From Streptomyces endocoffeicus (GTDB lineage: Bacteria; Actinomycetota; Actinomycetes; Streptomycetales; Streptomycetaceae), in NCBI RefSeq assembly GCF_016741935.1, contig NZ_JAERRG010000012.1, positions 124,001 to 188,000 of the forward strand: a DNA stretch of 64,000 nucleotides, given 5' to 3'. A model generated the notes under the pieces. It saw nothing but the letters and a program-made list of their open reading frames with translations. It did no database searches and was not told the DNA's origin. Both the position numbers and the translations under genes were made by a program. Positions 1 to 9,992 of the stretch are shown one piece after another (within the stretch, counting starts at the first letter, position 1; every line of letters starts with the position of its first letter).

Positions 1-48
1 CGGGAGGACGGGCGGGAGGACGGTCGGGAGGACCAGCGGGACCGGGGG
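1..48. repeat. 12-bp tandem repeat downstream of clpB
   Basis: Four consecutive 12-bp units of the form CGGGAGGACGGN run from the first base; the last is degenerate. The repeat lies between the clpB stop codon and the window edge, so it is 3' of clpB. No reading frame can be assigned to it in the visible part, and the array may continue outside the window. Confidence 0.6.
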
Positions 49-68
49 TGCCGAGCGGCCCCGGCCCC

Positions 69-2660
<2,592 letters not shown>

Positions 2661-2719
2661 GTCCCTGTGCTCCTCCTCGCTCCGATCTTCCCATCCCTGC
2701 CCTACCCAACCTCCGTAAA

Positions 2720-2740
2720 GTTGAGTCTATTCCACTCAAC
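2720..2740. promoter_or_regulatory. HAIR element (HspR operator) upstream of clpB
   Basis: The inverted repeat GTTGAGT-N7-ACTCAAC is a perfect 7+7 dyad with the 7-bp spacing of the HspR-associated inverted repeat (consensus CTTGAGT-N7-ACTCAAG). It lies in the divergent gap between clpB and the small oxidoreductase gene starting at 2779. HspR binding is inferred from motif match and from hspR being in this window. Confidence 0.85.
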
Positions 2741-2778
2741 CTCGCGAACGCCACTCCTCTGGCCTTAGGTTCTGCACC

Positions 2779-3183
2779 ATGTCCGTCGATCCCCGCAACC
2801 CCGATCCCGAGTACCTCGCCTTCTGGCGCGAACGCCATGTGTGCACCCTGACCACCCCACGCCCGGACGGCACCCCGCATGTGGTCCCGGTCGGCGTCAC
2901 CTACGACCCCGAGGCCGGGCTCGCCCGCGTCATCGCGAACCGTCACAGCCGTAAGGTCGCCCATGTCCGGGCGGCGGGCGAGGGCGGTGCGCGGGTCGCG
3001 GTCTGCCAGCTGGCGGGCAGGCGGTGGGCCACGCTGGAGGGGCTCGCGGTGGTACGGGAGGAGCCCGAGACGATCGCGGACGCCGAGCGCCGCTACGCCG
3101 AGCGCTACCAGCGCACCCCCCGCCCCAACCCGGACCGCGTCGTCATCGAGATCGCCCTCACCAGGGCCATGGGAAGGGCCTGA
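2779..3183 (+). CDS. Pyridoxamine 5'-phosphate oxidase-like / F420-dependent split-barrel protein
   Basis: Protein of 134 residues with the split beta-barrel flavin/deazaflavin fold of the PNPOx-like family. The N-terminus has the family signature of a short helix followed by a strand ending in CTLTTPRPDGTPHVVPVG, and the C-terminus holds the RYQRTPRPNPDRVVIEI segment seen in actinobacterial F420-binding members. A single-domain cytoplasmic oxidoreductase is likely; the substrate cannot be told. It is divergent from clpB and only 38 bp from the HAIR dyad, so HspR could affect it too. Cofactor (F420 versus FMN) is not resolved by sequence reading. Confidence 0.8.
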   Translation: MSVDPRNPDPEYLAFWRERHVCTLTTPRPDGTPHVVPVGVTYDPEAGLARVIANRHSRKVAHVRAAGEGGARVAVCQLAGRRWATLEGLAVVREEPETIADAERRYAERYQRTPRPNPDRVVIEIALTRAMGRA

Positions 3184-3216
3184 GGCGGCCCGTCACTCCT
3201 CCTGCCCTGAGGCCCG

Positions 3217-4842
3217 TCACTCCCCTTTCTCCTCCTGGTGACCGGCCTCCCGATGGCCCGCCCCCGCCCAGGGATGGCGCAGCCGGATCCAGACGTCGCG
3301 GGCGCGCCGCCCGGCCTCGGTACGGCTCTCGGCCACCGCCGTACGCGCCTCCTCCTCGGTCTCCACCATGGGCCCCGAACCACGCAGCGGCTTCCCCGCC
3401 GTCTCGTGCAGGAACACCGTGGAGATCAGCCCGATCACGCCCGCCACCATCAGGTAGAAGGCGGGCACCAGCGTGTTGTGCGTGGTGGCCACCAGCCACG
3501 AGGCCAGCAGCGGCGTGGTCCCGCCGAACAGCGACACGGAGAGGTTGTACGAGATCGACAGCGCGCCGTAGCGCAGCCGGGTCGGGAACAGCGCCGGGAG
3601 CGTCGCGGCGCTCGTCCCCGCGAAGGTGACCAGCATCGCGCCCAGGATCAGACAGCCGATCACGGGCATCAGTACGCCGCCCGCCCGGATCAGCAGCACC
3701 GCCGGAATGGCCAGCACGATCATGCCCACGCTGCCGAACAGGAACAGCGGCCGCCGCCCCCAGCGGTCGGACGTGCGCCCGACCACCGTGATCGCCAGCA
3801 CCACGAACAGCATGGTGCCCAGCACCAGCACCTGGGCCGTGGTGGCGTTCTTGCCGAGCGTGGAGGTCATGAACGTCGGCAGGTACGACGTCACCATGTA
3901 GTTGGTGACGTTGTACATCAGCACCAGCCCCATGCAGATCAGCACCGCCTGCCAGTGCCTGGTGAAGATCTCCTTCAGCCGCCCCCGCCCCGACTGCCGC
4001 GCCTCCTCGATCGGCAGGGTGTCACCGCGTGCCTGCGCCGCCTCGGCCTCCTCGGCCGCCCGCTCGGCCATCTGCTGGAACGCCGGGGTCTCCTCCAGCC
4101 GCAGCCGCATATACAGACCGATCAGCCCCAGCGGCCCCGCCACCAGGAACGGCACCCGCCAGCCCCAGTCCACCATCCCGTTCTCACCGATGCCGGCGGT
4201 GAGAACGGTGACCAGGCCGGAGCCCAGCGAATAGCCGATGAAGGTGCCGAAGTCGAGCCAGCTGCCGAGGAAGCCACGGCGCTGATCGGGCGCGTACTCG
4301 GCGATGTACGTGGTCGCCCCCGCGTACTCACCGCCGGTCGAGAAGCCCTGCACCACCCGGCAGGCCAGGAGCAACAGCGGGGCGGCGAAGCCGATCTGGG
4401 AGTAGCCGGGCAGCAGGCCCACCGCGAAGGTGCCCGTCGCCATCATGATCATGGTGGTGGACAGCACCCGCCGCCGCCCGATCCGGTCGCCCAGCGGCCC
4501 GAACACCAGCCCGCCCAACGGCCGCACCAGAAACGCCACGGCGAAGGTGGCGAACGTGGAGACCACCTGGGTGGCGGGGTCGTCGGCGGGGAAGAAGACA
4601 TGGCCGAGGGTGACGGCGACATACGCGTAGACGCCGAAGTCGAACCACTCCATGGTGTTGCCGATGGCCGTCGCCGCGACGGCGCGGCGCATTCCCGGCT
4701 TGTCGACGACGGTGACGTCCTCGATCGCCAGCGGCTCCTTGCGGCGCCGCAGCAGCGTGCGGATCAGCTGGTCGGTACGGGCGCTGCCGTGCGGCCATCC
4801 TCCGCGGCGGGGGCCACGCGGTGGTCTCGGACCGGTAGTCAT
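3217..4842 (-). CDS. MFS transporter, metabolite:H+ symporter (ProP-like) family
   Basis: Twelve-helix major facilitator permease. The first membrane segment carries the MHS/ProP hallmark GNTMEWFDFGVYAY, and the loop between helices 2 and 3 has GPLGDRIGRRR, the classic MFS motif A; SDRWGRRP repeats it in the second half. Helix 5 begins CRVVQGFSTGGEYAG, typical of proline/betaine/shikimate/citrate symporters. The start at 4842 (MTTGPRP) is preferred to an upstream ATG because a GGGG-containing ribosome site sits just before it. A charged C-terminal tail of about 60 residues follows the last helix. Substrate is unknown; a compatible solute or a carboxylate is plausible. Confidence 0.85.
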   Translation of the reverse strand: MTTGPRPPRGPRRGGWPHGSARTDQLIRTLLRRRKEPLAIEDVTVVDKPGMRRAVAATAIGNTMEWFDFGVYAYVAVTLGHVFFPADDPATQVVSTFATFAVAFLVRPLGGLVFGPLGDRIGRRRVLSTTMIMMATGTFAVGLLPGYSQIGFAAPLLLLACRVVQGFSTGGEYAGATTYIAEYAPDQRRGFLGSWLDFGTFIGYSLGSGLVTVLTAGIGENGMVDWGWRVPFLVAGPLGLIGLYMRLRLEETPAFQQMAERAAEEAEAAQARGDTLPIEEARQSGRGRLKEIFTRHWQAVLICMGLVLMYNVTNYMVTSYLPTFMTSTLGKNATTAQVLVLGTMLFVVLAITVVGRTSDRWGRRPLFLFGSVGMIVLAIPAVLLIRAGGVLMPVIGCLILGAMLVTFAGTSAATLPALFPTRLRYGALSISYNLSVSLFGGTTPLLASWLVATTHNTLVPAFYLMVAGVIGLISTVFLHETAGKPLRGSGPMVETEEEARTAVAESRTEAGRRARDVWIRLRHPWAGAGHREAGHQEEKGE

Positions 4843-4896
4843 CTCGTCCCCTGCCGCCGGCTGAACCACTACCAGACGCCGCTCCCGCCCCCGGGC

Positions 4897-5268
4897 TCAG
4901 GCCCCGGCATCGCTGGACTTCGCGTAGGTCTCCGCCATCTGCCCGCCGACGTCGTACATCACCACCTGTTCGTCACCGACCACCCACGCTTCGTGGCCGG
5001 GCGGCACCACATACACATCGCCGGGCCCCACCTCGCCCTCGGCCCCGTCGTCCATGCGCACCCGCATCCGGCCCCGCACGATGATCCCGCTGTGCTGGAC
5101 CTGGCAGCTGTCCGTCCCCACGATCGGCCGCACCGACTCTTTCCAGCGCCAGCCGGGTTCGAAGGTGACCACGGCGAGATGCAACCCGCTCAGGTTCAGC
5201 GCCTCCAGATGACCACCGGGAAAGTCCCGCCGCTCATCCGGCTTGTCCATCGTCTTGATCTCCAACAT
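4897..5268 (-). CDS. Cupin-domain protein
   Basis: Small single-domain beta-barrel protein of 123 residues. It shows the cupin layout: an HSGIIVRGRMRVRMDDGAE strand pair, then GPGDVYVVPPGHEAWVVGDE, which is the second cupin motif with a conserved glycine, proline and histidine. The start at 5268 (MLEIKTMDKPDERR) is chosen because a GGAGGAGG ribosome site lies a few bases upstream; the longer frame adds a proline/arginine-rich leader unlike the family. A sensor or isomerase-like role is possible but no substrate is suggested. It is separated from the hspR operon by a terminator hairpin. Confidence 0.8.
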   Translation of the reverse strand: MLEIKTMDKPDERRDFPGGHLEALNLSGLHLAVVTFEPGWRWKESVRPIVGTDSCQVQHSGIIVRGRMRVRMDDGAEGEVGPGDVYVVPPGHEAWVVGDEQVVMYDVGGQMAETYAKSSDAGA

Positions 5269-5374
5269 TGGCGGTACCTCCTCCCACACCTCCATGGTGC
5301 GCCCGGCGGCCCCCTTAGGCGCGCCCGGCCAAGGACCTCGGTGCCGTACGGGACACGGGTCTCGGCTATGAACG

Positions 5375-5414
5375 CGAGTGGCCCGACGACCGGGATCGGT
5401 CATCGGGCCACTCG
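5375..5414 (-). terminator. Hairpin terminator downstream of hspR operon
   Basis: CGAGTGGCCCGA (5375-5386) pairs perfectly with TCGGGCCACTCG (5403-5414) around a 16-base loop. It lies 41 bp beyond the hspR stop codon and is the likely end of the dnaK-grpE-dnaJ-hspR transcript. There is no clear T run, which is common in Streptomyces. Confidence 0.7.
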
Positions 5415-5454
5415 TTCGGATGAGTTTGGAAACGGAAGACGGAAGAACTGCCCG

Positions 5455-5928
5455 CTACTCCGGGCGCTTGGGGCGCCAGACCACCAGCGCGCTGCTCTGC
5501 TGGACGTCCTGGTAGCGGACCAGGTCGCGGCGGTAGGAGGCGTGGACCTGGGCCTCGCGCTGCTGCATCGCCGTCGCGGCGCCCTCGACCGCGGACTGGA
5601 GCTCGGCGACCCGGGCCTGGAGGGCCGCGACCTGGTGCTCCAGTTCGATGATGCGCTTGATCCCGGCGAGGTTGATGCCCTCGTCCTGGGACAGCTGCTG
5701 GACCTGGCGGAGCAGCTGGATGTCGCGCGCGGAGTACCGCCGGCCGCGGCCGGCGGTACGGTCGGGCGAGACCAGGCCGAGGCGGTCGTACTGACGCAGG
5801 GTCTGCGGGTGCAGCCCGGAGAGCTGGGCGGCCACCGAGATGACGTAGACCGGCGAATCCTCGGTCAGCTCATAGGGGTTGCGGGGTCGGCCAGCGGCCC
5901 TGCCTCCGATTCCTCCTCGGCCGTCCAT
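5455..5928 (-). CDS. hspR: Heat-shock repressor HspR (MerR family)
   Basis: Autoregulatory repressor that binds HAIR inverted repeats and in Streptomyces uses DnaK as co-repressor. The 157-residue product starts MDGRGG and carries the MerR winged helix-turn-helix (about residues 17-85) with the sequence LHPQTLRQYDRLGLVSPDRT, then a coiled-coil dimerisation helix. The hydrophobic YVISVAAQLSGL lead-in is typical of HspR. The start at 5928 follows the dnaJ stop by one base, so the genes are coupled; an upstream in-frame extension would run inside dnaJ. It is last in the dnaK operon, as in other Streptomyces, and HAIR sites are present before dnaK and clpB. Confidence 0.95.
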   Translation of the reverse strand: MDGRGGIGGRAAGRPRNPYELTEDSPVYVISVAAQLSGLHPQTLRQYDRLGLVSPDRTAGRGRRYSARDIQLLRQVQQLSQDEGINLAGIKRIIELEHQVAALQARVAELQSAVEGAATAMQQREAQVHASYRRDLVRYQDVQQSSALVVWRPKRPE

Positions 5929-5929
5929 C

Positions 5930-7117
5930 TCATGCTCCCTTCGCGGCCTTGAACAGCTCCGCCCGTGGGTCCTCTCCCACGGTCGCCTCGCGATACGACT
6001 CCAGCGCGTCACGCGCCGGGTCGCTCAGGTCCTTCGGCACCGTGACCTCGACGGTGACCAGCAGGTCTCCGCGGGTGCCGTCCTTGCGCACCGCGCCCTT
6101 GCCCCGGGCGCGCATGGTCCGCCCGTTGGGCGTGCCGGGCGGCAGCTTCAGGGTGACCGGCGGGCCGCCCAGGGTGGGGACCTTGATCTCGCCGCCGAGC
6201 GCCGCCTCGGGAAGGGTGACGGGCACGGTGACGGTCAGGTTGTCGTCCTTGCGGCCGAAGACCGGGTGCGGGTCCACATGCACGACCACGTACAGATCGC
6301 CGGCCGGGCCGCCGGTCTCGCCCGGGGCGCCCTTGCCGCGCAGCCGGATCCGCTGGCCGTCGCTGACTCCCGCGGGGATCCGGACCTGCATGGTGCGGGC
6401 GGAACGGGCCCGTCCGCTGCCCTTGCAGGTCTCGCACGGATTCTGCGCGATCAGCCCACGGCCGCGGCACTCCACGCACGGGTCGGTGAGCGAGAAGCCG
6501 CCCCCGCCGCCCCGGCTGACCTGGCCGGTGCCGACACAGGTCGGGCAGACACGCGGGGTGCCGTCCCGGTCGCCGGTGCCCGAGCACGCCTTGCACGGGG
6601 CCTGGCTGGACATCCGCAGCGGGACCGTGGCCCCCTCGACGGCCTCGGTGAAGCTGAGCGTCACCTCGGACTCGATGTCCTGACCCCGGCGCGGCTGGGC
6701 GCGGGTGGCGCCGCCGCGGCCGAACAGCCCGCCGAAGACATCCCCGAGCCCGCCGCCGAAGCCACCGGCGCCGCCACCACCACCGCCGCCGCCCTGCGCG
6801 CCGCCGAAGAGGTCGCCCAGGTCGAAGTTGAAGCTGCCGGTGCCGCCGGGGCCGCCCGGCCCGGGGCGGAAGCCCCCGTTGCCGAACAGCGCGCGGGCCT
6901 CGTCGTACTCCTTGCGCCGCTTGGGGTCCCCGAGGATGTCATTGGCCTCGGAGATCTCCTTGAACCGGTCCTCCGCCTTGGCGTCGCCCTTGTTGGCATC
7001 CGGGTGGTACTCGCGGGCGAGCTTCCGGTACGCCTTCTTGATCTCAGCCTCGGTGGCGTCCTTGGGGACGCCGAGAACCTTGTAGTAGTCCTTCTCCACG
7101 AAGTCCTTGGTGCTCAT
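5930..7117 (-). CDS. dnaJ: Chaperone DnaJ (DnaJ1)
   Basis: Hsp40 co-chaperone that delivers substrates to DnaK and stimulates its ATPase. Length is 395 residues. The J domain (about 1-75) holds the HPD tripeptide in EYHPDANKG. A glycine/phenylalanine-rich linker (about 80-140) follows. Then come four zinc-binding repeats: CKACSGTG, CPTCVGTG, CVECRGRG and CETCKGSG. The C-terminal substrate-binding domains follow, with RIPAGVSDGQRIRLRGKGAPG. All type I DnaJ elements are intact. It is third gene in the operon, 45 bp after grpE. Confidence 0.96.
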   Translation of the reverse strand: MSTKDFVEKDYYKVLGVPKDATEAEIKKAYRKLAREYHPDANKGDAKAEDRFKEISEANDILGDPKRRKEYDEARALFGNGGFRPGPGGPGGTGSFNFDLGDLFGGAQGGGGGGGGAGGFGGGLGDVFGGLFGRGGATRAQPRRGQDIESEVTLSFTEAVEGATVPLRMSSQAPCKACSGTGDRDGTPRVCPTCVGTGQVSRGGGGGFSLTDPCVECRGRGLIAQNPCETCKGSGRARSARTMQVRIPAGVSDGQRIRLRGKGAPGETGGPAGDLYVVVHVDPHPVFGRKDDNLTVTVPVTLPEAALGGEIKVPTLGGPPVTLKLPPGTPNGRTMRARGKGAVRKDGTRGDLLVTVEVTVPKDLSDPARDALESYREATVGEDPRAELFKAAKGA

Positions 7118-7162
7118 CCCCGACGTCCCTCCTCTCCTGCTGCTCTCGCGGTCACCGTCACG

Positions 7163-7813
7163 TCAGCCCTCTTCCGGGCCACCGCTCTCCTCGTCCGGCG
7201 CCGCGCTCTCGCCTTCGCCCTTGCCGGCGCCCGGCTGGGGCTCGGCGACGGCGACCCGCGCCGGACGGATCGTGCGCTCGCCGATTCGATACCCCGGCTG
7301 CAGAATCTGCACGCACGTGGTCTCGGCGACATCCGGCGCGTACGAGTGCATCAGGGCCTCGTGGATCAGCGGGTCGAAGGGCTCGCCCTCCTTGCCGAAC
7401 TGCTGGAGGCCCAGCTTCGCCGAAACCGCCTCCACCGATTCACCGACGGACTTGAAGCCGCCGACGAGCTCGCCGTGGTCACGGGCGCGGCCGATGTCGT
7501 CGAGCACGGGCAGCAGCTCGGACAGGAGGCTCGCCACGGCGATCTCCTTGACCGTCACCCGGTCCCGCTCGACCCGGCGCCGATAGTTCTGGTACTCCGC
7601 CTGGAGCCGCTGGAGGTCGGCCGTCCGCTCGTTGAGCGCGGTACGGACCTGGTCCAGCTGTGCCTGAAGGGCTACCTGCTCGAGGTCCCCGGCCGGGGCT
7701 GCCGGGCCCGCCTTGTCGGCGGACCCGGCGCCCTTCGCCGCGTCGTCAGGGGTCTTCGCGGCCTCGGAGGGGACATCGGGCTGCTCCTCGAAGCCCGGGG
7801 TCTCCTCCGTCAC
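7163..7813 (-). CDS. grpE: Nucleotide exchange factor GrpE
   Basis: GrpE dimer that releases ADP from DnaK. The 216-residue product has an acidic, alanine-rich N-terminus, a long coiled coil with LQRLQAEYQNYRRRVERDR (the GrpE signature region), and a C-terminal beta domain containing VQILQPGYRIGERTIRPARV. The GTG start at 7813 overlaps the dnaK stop codon by the GTGA arrangement, so translation is coupled to dnaK. Residues beyond the beta domain form a low-complexity tail. Confidence 0.95.
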   Translation of the reverse strand: MTEETPGFEEQPDVPSEAAKTPDDAAKGAGSADKAGPAAPAGDLEQVALQAQLDQVRTALNERTADLQRLQAEYQNYRRRVERDRVTVKEIAVASLLSELLPVLDDIGRARDHGELVGGFKSVGESVEAVSAKLGLQQFGKEGEPFDPLIHEALMHSYAPDVAETTCVQILQPGYRIGERTIRPARVAVAEPQPGAGKGEGESAAPDEESGGPEEG

Positions 7814-9681
7814 GCGGCACCACCCTGGCCCTTGTCGGCCTTGTCGTCGTCGACGATCTCGGCGTCCACCACATCGTCATCGGCCTTGGCCTGGCCCGCG
7901 GCGCCGGCGTCACCGGCGGCGGCACCGGCCGCGCCCGCGGCGCCCGCCTCAGTGTTGGCGTACATGGCCTGGCCCAGCTTCTGGCTGACCGCGGCGACCT
8001 TCTCGGTCGCGGTGCGGATCTCGGCGGTGTCCTCGCCCTTGAGCTTCTCCTTCAGCTCGGTGAGGGCCTCCTCGACCTCGGTCTTGACCTCGCCCGGGAC
8101 CTTGTCCTCGTTGTCCTTGAGGAACTTGTCCGTCTGGTAGACCAGCTGCTCGGCCTGGTTGCGGGTCTCGGCGGCCTCGCGGCGCTTGTGGTCCTCCTCC
8201 GCGTACTGCTCGGCCTCGCGCATCATGCGGTCGATGTCGTCCTTCGGCAGCGCGGAGCCGCCGGTGACGGTCATCTTCTGCTCCTTGCCGGTGCCGAGGT
8301 CCTTCGCGCCGACGTGCATGATGCCGTTGGCGTCGATGTCGAAGGTGACCTCGATCTGCGGCACGCCGCGCGGGGCCGGGGGCAGGCCGGTCAGCTCGAA
8401 CATGCCGAGCTTCTTGTTGTACGCCGCGATCTCGCGCTCGCCCTGGTAGACCTGGATCTGCACGGACGGCTGGTTGTCCTCGGCCGTGGTGAAGATCTCC
8501 GAGCGCTTGGTCGGAATGGTCGTGTTGCGCTCGATCAGCTTGGTCATGATGCCGCCCTTGGTCTCGATACCGAGGGACAGCGGGGTGACGTCCAGCAGCA
8601 GGACGTCCTTGACCTCACCCTTGAGGACACCGGCCTGGAGGGAGGCGCCGATGGCGACGACCTCGTCCGGGTTGACGCCCTTGTTGGCCTCCTTGCCGCC
8701 GGTCAGCTCCTTGACGAGCTCGGCGACGGCGGGCATACGGGTCGAGCCACCGACCAGGACCACGTGGTCGATCTCGGACAGCGAGATGCCCGCGTCCTTG
8801 ATGACGTTGTGGAACGGGGTCTTGCAGCGCTCCAGCAGGTCGGAGGTGAGCTGCTGGAACTGGGCGCGGGTGAGCTTCTCGTCCAGGTGCAGCGGGCCCT
8901 CGGCGGACGCCGTGATGTAGGGCAGGTTGATGGACGTCTCGGTCGAGCTGGACAGCTCGATCTTCGCCTTCTCAGCGGCCTCGCGGAGGCGCTGGAGCGC
9001 CATCTTGTCCTTGGAGAGGTCGACGCCGTGGCCGCTGTTGAACTGCTTGACCAGGTAGTCGACGACGCGCTGGTCCCAGTCGTCACCACCGAGGTGGTTG
9101 TCACCGTTGGTGGCCTTGACCTCCACCACGCCGTCGCCGATCTCCAGCAGCGAGACGTCGAAGGTGCCGCCACCGAGGTCGAAGACCAGAATGGTCTGGT
9201 CGTCCTTCTCCAGCCCGTAGGCGAGCGCGGCGGCAGTAGGCTCGTTGACGATACGCAGGACGTTGAGGCCCGCGATCTCACCGGCTTCCTTGGTGGCCTG
9301 GCGCTCGGCGTCGTTGAAGTACGCCGGGACGGTGATGACCGCGTCCGCGACCTTCTCGCCGAGGTACGACTCCGCATCCCGCTTGAGCTTCTGCAGGATG
9401 AAGGCGCTCATCTGCTGCGGGTTGAAGTCCTTGCCGTCGAGGTTGACCTTCCAGTCGGTGCCCATGTGGCGCTTGACCGACCGGATGGTGCGGTCCACGT
9501 TGGTGACCGCCTGGCGCTTGGCGACCTCGCCGACGAGCACCTCGCCGTTCTTCGCGAACGCCACAACGGACGGCGTGGTCCTGGCGCCCTCGGCGTTGGT
9601 GATGACGGTGGGCTCACCGCCTTCGAGAACACTGACGACGGAGTTCGTCGTACCCAGGTCGATGCCGACCGCACGTGCCAT
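7810..9681 (-). CDS. dnaK: Chaperone DnaK (Hsp70)
   Basis: Hsp70 ATPase and substrate-binding chaperone, and in Streptomyces also co-repressor with HspR. The 623 residues begin MARAVGIDLGTTNS with the phosphate-1 loop, followed by VFDLGGGTFDVS (phosphate-2) and VVLVGGSTRMPAV (adenosine motif) in the ATPase domain (about 1-370). The substrate-binding domain includes DVTPLSLGIETKGG. The end is an Ala/Gly/Asp-rich lid tail instead of the EEVD of eukaryotic forms. First gene of the dnaK-grpE-dnaJ-hspR operon, preceded by two HAIR sites. Confidence 0.97.
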   Translation of the reverse strand: MARAVGIDLGTTNSVVSVLEGGEPTVITNAEGARTTPSVVAFAKNGEVLVGEVAKRQAVTNVDRTIRSVKRHMGTDWKVNLDGKDFNPQQMSAFILQKLKRDAESYLGEKVADAVITVPAYFNDAERQATKEAGEIAGLNVLRIVNEPTAAALAYGLEKDDQTILVFDLGGGTFDVSLLEIGDGVVEVKATNGDNHLGGDDWDQRVVDYLVKQFNSGHGVDLSKDKMALQRLREAAEKAKIELSSSTETSINLPYITASAEGPLHLDEKLTRAQFQQLTSDLLERCKTPFHNVIKDAGISLSEIDHVVLVGGSTRMPAVAELVKELTGGKEANKGVNPDEVVAIGASLQAGVLKGEVKDVLLLDVTPLSLGIETKGGIMTKLIERNTTIPTKRSEIFTTAEDNQPSVQIQVYQGEREIAAYNKKLGMFELTGLPPAPRGVPQIEVTFDIDANGIMHVGAKDLGTGKEQKMTVTGGSALPKDDIDRMMREAEQYAEEDHKRREAAETRNQAEQLVYQTDKFLKDNEDKVPGEVKTEVEEALTELKEKLKGEDTAEIRTATEKVAAVSQKLGQAMYANTEAGAAGAAGAAAGDAGAAGQAKADDDVVDAEIVDDDKADKGQGGAA

Positions 9682-9703
9682 TTCGGGATCCTCCAGCTAC
9701 AGC

Positions 9704-9724
9704 ATTGAGTGGAACAGGCTCAAG
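9704..9724. promoter_or_regulatory. HAIR element 1 (HspR operator) upstream of dnaK
   Basis: ATTGAGT-N7-GCTCAAG on the plus strand; read toward dnaK it is CTTGAGC-N7-ACTCAAT, which matches the HspR consensus CTTGAGT-N7-ACTCAAG at 12 of 14 positions with exact spacing. It begins 22 bp upstream of the dnaK start codon. Confidence 0.88.
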
Positions 9725-9756
9725 CGTGCATCACCCGATCTGCCGCTGTCAACAGA

Positions 9757-9777
9757 CCTGAGTCGACGGCGCTCAAG
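9757..9777. promoter_or_regulatory. HAIR element 2 (HspR operator) upstream of dnaK
   Basis: CCTGAGT-N7-GCTCAAG, a second copy of the HspR dyad with the same 7-bp spacer, 53 bp from the first (five turns of the helix). Tandem HAIR sites before dnaK are known in Streptomyces. The remaining gap up to 9930 shows no further gene. Confidence 0.8.
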
Positions 9778-9930
9778 TTTTATACGAGGCTTATGCCCAA
9801 GCGGGCGCGGAGGAGAGGGAGGAGGGGCCAAGTGAGGGAGCGAAGGGGCCAAGTGAGCGACACAGATCACCGGCTGGTCGACTACATGGACGCCCGCCCG
9901 GGCGGGTAATCTCGGTCAAGCCACATTAAG

Positions 9931-9962
9931 TTACTGCTTAGTAATCAAGTACTGCTTAGTAA
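9931..9962. promoter_or_regulatory. Tandem operator-like repeat upstream of EtfD-like gene
   Basis: TTACTGCTTAGTAA (9931-9944), a dyad of TTACT and AGTAA around GCTT, is followed 18 bp later by a near-identical copy at 9949-9962 (first base G instead of T). The pair ends 30 bp before the start codon at 9993 and lies in an AT-rich patch. Size and symmetry suit a dimeric regulator such as a TetR type; the regulator is not identified. Confidence 0.6.
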
Positions 9963-9992
9963 TCCAGCTCTCGCAGGTTCGAGGAGCCCCTT

